From contig OX578276.1 of the NCBI GenBank assembly GCA_951217055.1, positions 64,016,144 to 64,080,143 of the forward strand: a stretch of DNA of 64,000 nucleotides, given 5' to 3'. Shown in pieces: positions 62,238 through 64,000 of this stretch; position 1 is the stretch's first letter, and each line of letters begins with the position of its first letter. Made by a program: the position numbers and the translations under genes. The notes under the pieces were generated by a model, which saw only the letters and a list, made by a program, of their open reading frames with translations, did not search any database and was not told the DNA's origin. This stretch comes from Gerris lacustris (lineage: Eukaryota; Arthropoda; Insecta; Hemiptera; Gerridae).

Positions 62238-62799
62238 TTTAATAGCATTATCTATAGCTTAGGATTTCTGCGCCCAAATTTTTGTTAAGATCTATTTTGA
62301 TCACTACTAATAATATAACGATGATCAATTTAGTAAACTAAAACGTGTTTAAGGATTTACTCTTGCAGCTTGGGAGATCATCCCGCGTGTAGTATATATG
62401 AGTCCATTTGGCTAATAGAATATAGAAATTGTAATGTGTCAGAAGAGTCAATAAAAATTTTCATGCATCCACCAAATGCATGAAAATTAATAATGACGTT
62501 TAGAGATCTGGAAAGCAGGCAATAATGCAGAGAAAACTTCTAGGAGATTGTTGTTATTAAAGCCTGTGAAATGTTATGCATACTTCCTCTGATCATAGCA
62601 AACATGGGAACATGGCAACAAAAAAAGGGCGGGACAGTTTTATTGTGACTACAACCTACAAGTTATCGTCAGGAAACAATCTGCTGGAAGAGGGTAACAT
62701 GGATTCCCTTTAAATCTAACTTGTCGGCTTTCCTAAAGGTACCAGAAACGAGGTCGTGGGAAGCTGACAACAAAGAGACATTTATGTGGACGAATTGGA

Positions 62800-63080
62800 T
62801 AAAAAATAGTATGCCAATTAGTATGGTACACAGCTACCTCCCATCACCTATCATGTTCTTGCCTAACCCGAAGAATGATCACGTTGCTACCCTTACCTTC
62901 GGTAAGTTCGGAAGCATTTGATCGTTCTGAAGAACCAAATTGTTTTATGTTTTCGATTTCAAAAATTCCAAGACAGAAATCCTTTTCAGGCATCAGGGAA
63001 CATTTTTTTGTCCCGTTTCTGTCCTTCTGCCTCTCAGTCTTAAGTCATAAGTTTTGCGTAACTAACATATCTTAAAAAAC
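62800..63080. repeat. two composite repeats meeting at one hairpin
   Basis: 62805-62870 is a plus-strand head (AATTAGTATGGTACACAGCT). 62885-62918 is the hairpin in plus-strand form (CTTACC-TTC-GGTAAG, GGAAGC). From 62919 the body runs in the opposite direction (CTGAAGAACCAAATTGTTTT, CAAGACAGAAATCC). Two opposite copies thus share the palindromic end. Confidence 0.6.
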
Positions 63081-63620
63081 GAGATTTAGATATTAAAAAT
63101 GTAGATGGTAAATTTATTTAATTTACATCTTGTCTCCCTTTATTCAATTTCCGTTTGGTTTTTTCATTTTACAGAATTTTTTTTTAGATTCTGTTTAAAT
63201 CATACGCTCTTATATTTCTATTATGCAATCGGATTTGTCCTTTGCAAATTCGTTTAGTTTTAGCTTCCCCATCTTTTCTTCCTTCCTACTTTGTTTTTTC
63301 TTTCGACCCCTCAAAGCCTCTCCTGAAGGATTTTCTCTTCGCTTGGTTGATTTTCTTCTTCAAACTTGTGCCTTCTTTGCCCAGGGTCGTGGAGAAGGTA
63401 GGATTGCTTGTGAATTATTTCCGCATGACATGAGGCCAAGAGCAAACATCCACATAAATCTTGCTAAGGTCCACTCTCCAGTCCCTTAGTCAAGCTAAAC
63501 CTGTCTTCTTTCTTCTATTCTCTTTTCTACCTGCAAAATTCACACCGTCTACCACACGTAAAAGATAATATCTTGTGATATATTATTGTACATATTTTCA
63601 ACTAAGAAATTCCACAGATG
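63081..63620. other. intergenic, nothing recognised
   Basis: The overlapping plus-strand frames at 63223-63489 lie on a pyrimidine-rich strand and resemble no family. Confidence 0.4.
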
Positions 63621-63624
63621 TAAA

Positions 63625-63625
63625 T

Positions 63626-63700
<75 letters not shown>
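63625..63700. repeat. (CA)n(TA)n compound microsatellite
   Basis: About nine CA followed by about 29 TA units. Confidence 0.95.
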
Positions 63701-63702
<2 letters not shown>

Positions 63703-64000
63703 GTGTATACTTCGTGTATTATTCTTTTTGTATAACAATTGCACAATAGTCCATTACAATTTTCAATTCACGTCCAATTTTAAACCCGTATTTCAGAATG
63801 ATGTCATTCTTTTATAATCTAATAATAAAAGTGCCCTTTACTACTTGTATAATTATTATGAAAGTAATAAAGGGTAATAAATTATTATTATTTATATTTA
63901 TTTATTTATTTTATTGATATTTCCACCTTTTTGTTTTCTTTTTCTTTTTTTTGTATAATACATAATAATTATAATTTCTGAAACAAAGTTTAACAAACAG

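Noticed and set aside
63223..63489. Two overlapping plus-strand frames
   Set aside because: Pyrimidine-rich strand giving Phe/Ser/Leu-rich translation; no recognised domain.

Overview
The window looks like intergenic or large-intron DNA from an arthropod, most likely an insect, full of transposable elements. It is AT-rich, carries nine long (TA)n tracts, and every recognisable protein belongs to a transposable element: Ty3/gypsy, Ty1/copia, a CR1-type LINE, RTE and R1-type LINE pieces, a piggyBac-like derivative, a pogo/Tigger-type MITE and foldback elements. I found no convincing host gene, no intact tRNA or rRNA gene, no CRISPR array and no bacterial-type operon. The species cannot be named from the sequence.

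Layout. 1-3534: a Ty3/gypsy element on the minus strand, cut by the window edge. Its pol frame is open throughout, its gag carries a frame break, and a 179-bp LTR lies at 3356-3534. 3535-7690: a mosaic of a second Ty3/gypsy family and a Ty1/copia element. The copia gag-pol has one nonsense codon, stops inside reverse transcriptase and is joined to a gypsy integrase tail, polypurine tract and LTR start. The same 276-bp gypsy tail also lies upstream, with only two differences. 7.7-31.5 kb: mostly non-coding repeats. They include a tRNA-headed, hairpin-tailed composite repeat found throughout the window, a small MITE with a tRNA-like core, a 1.2-kb element with terminal inverted repeats and three 288-bp units, a five-copy 126/127-bp tandem array, a truncated foldback element, a solo-LTR/promoter-like patch and an RTE remnant. 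31.5-38.9 kb: an R1-like LINE fragment, a 3 x 77-bp array, a long foldback element split by another element, and a hairpin MITE. 39.56-43.06 kb: an apparently intact 3.5-kb LINE with one long endonuclease-reverse transcriptase ORF, a (TATTC)n tail and a candidate 8-bp target duplication. 43.8-53 kb: a pogo/Tigger-type MITE, a 100-bp-arm hairpin, further composite repeats, an RTE 3' part and an 18-bp-TIR MITE. 54.05-56.04 kb: a piggyBac-like element with TTAA site, 15-bp inverted ends and clusters of palindromes near both ends. 57.6-64 kb: a second copy of the element that split the foldback, a cluster of GGTAA/TTACC palindromes and more composite repeat.

The genes do not form a pathway. Autonomous elements (LINE, gypsy, copia) supply reverse transcriptase, endonuclease and integrase for themselves; short non-coding families probably depend on proteins encoded elsewhere. 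The most unusual items are the composite repeat with exchangeable internal modules, the copia/gypsy chimaera, the palindrome-decorated piggyBac derivative and the nested foldback insertion. Boundaries are read by eye and, unless a target duplication is quoted, are good to about 10-20 bp.
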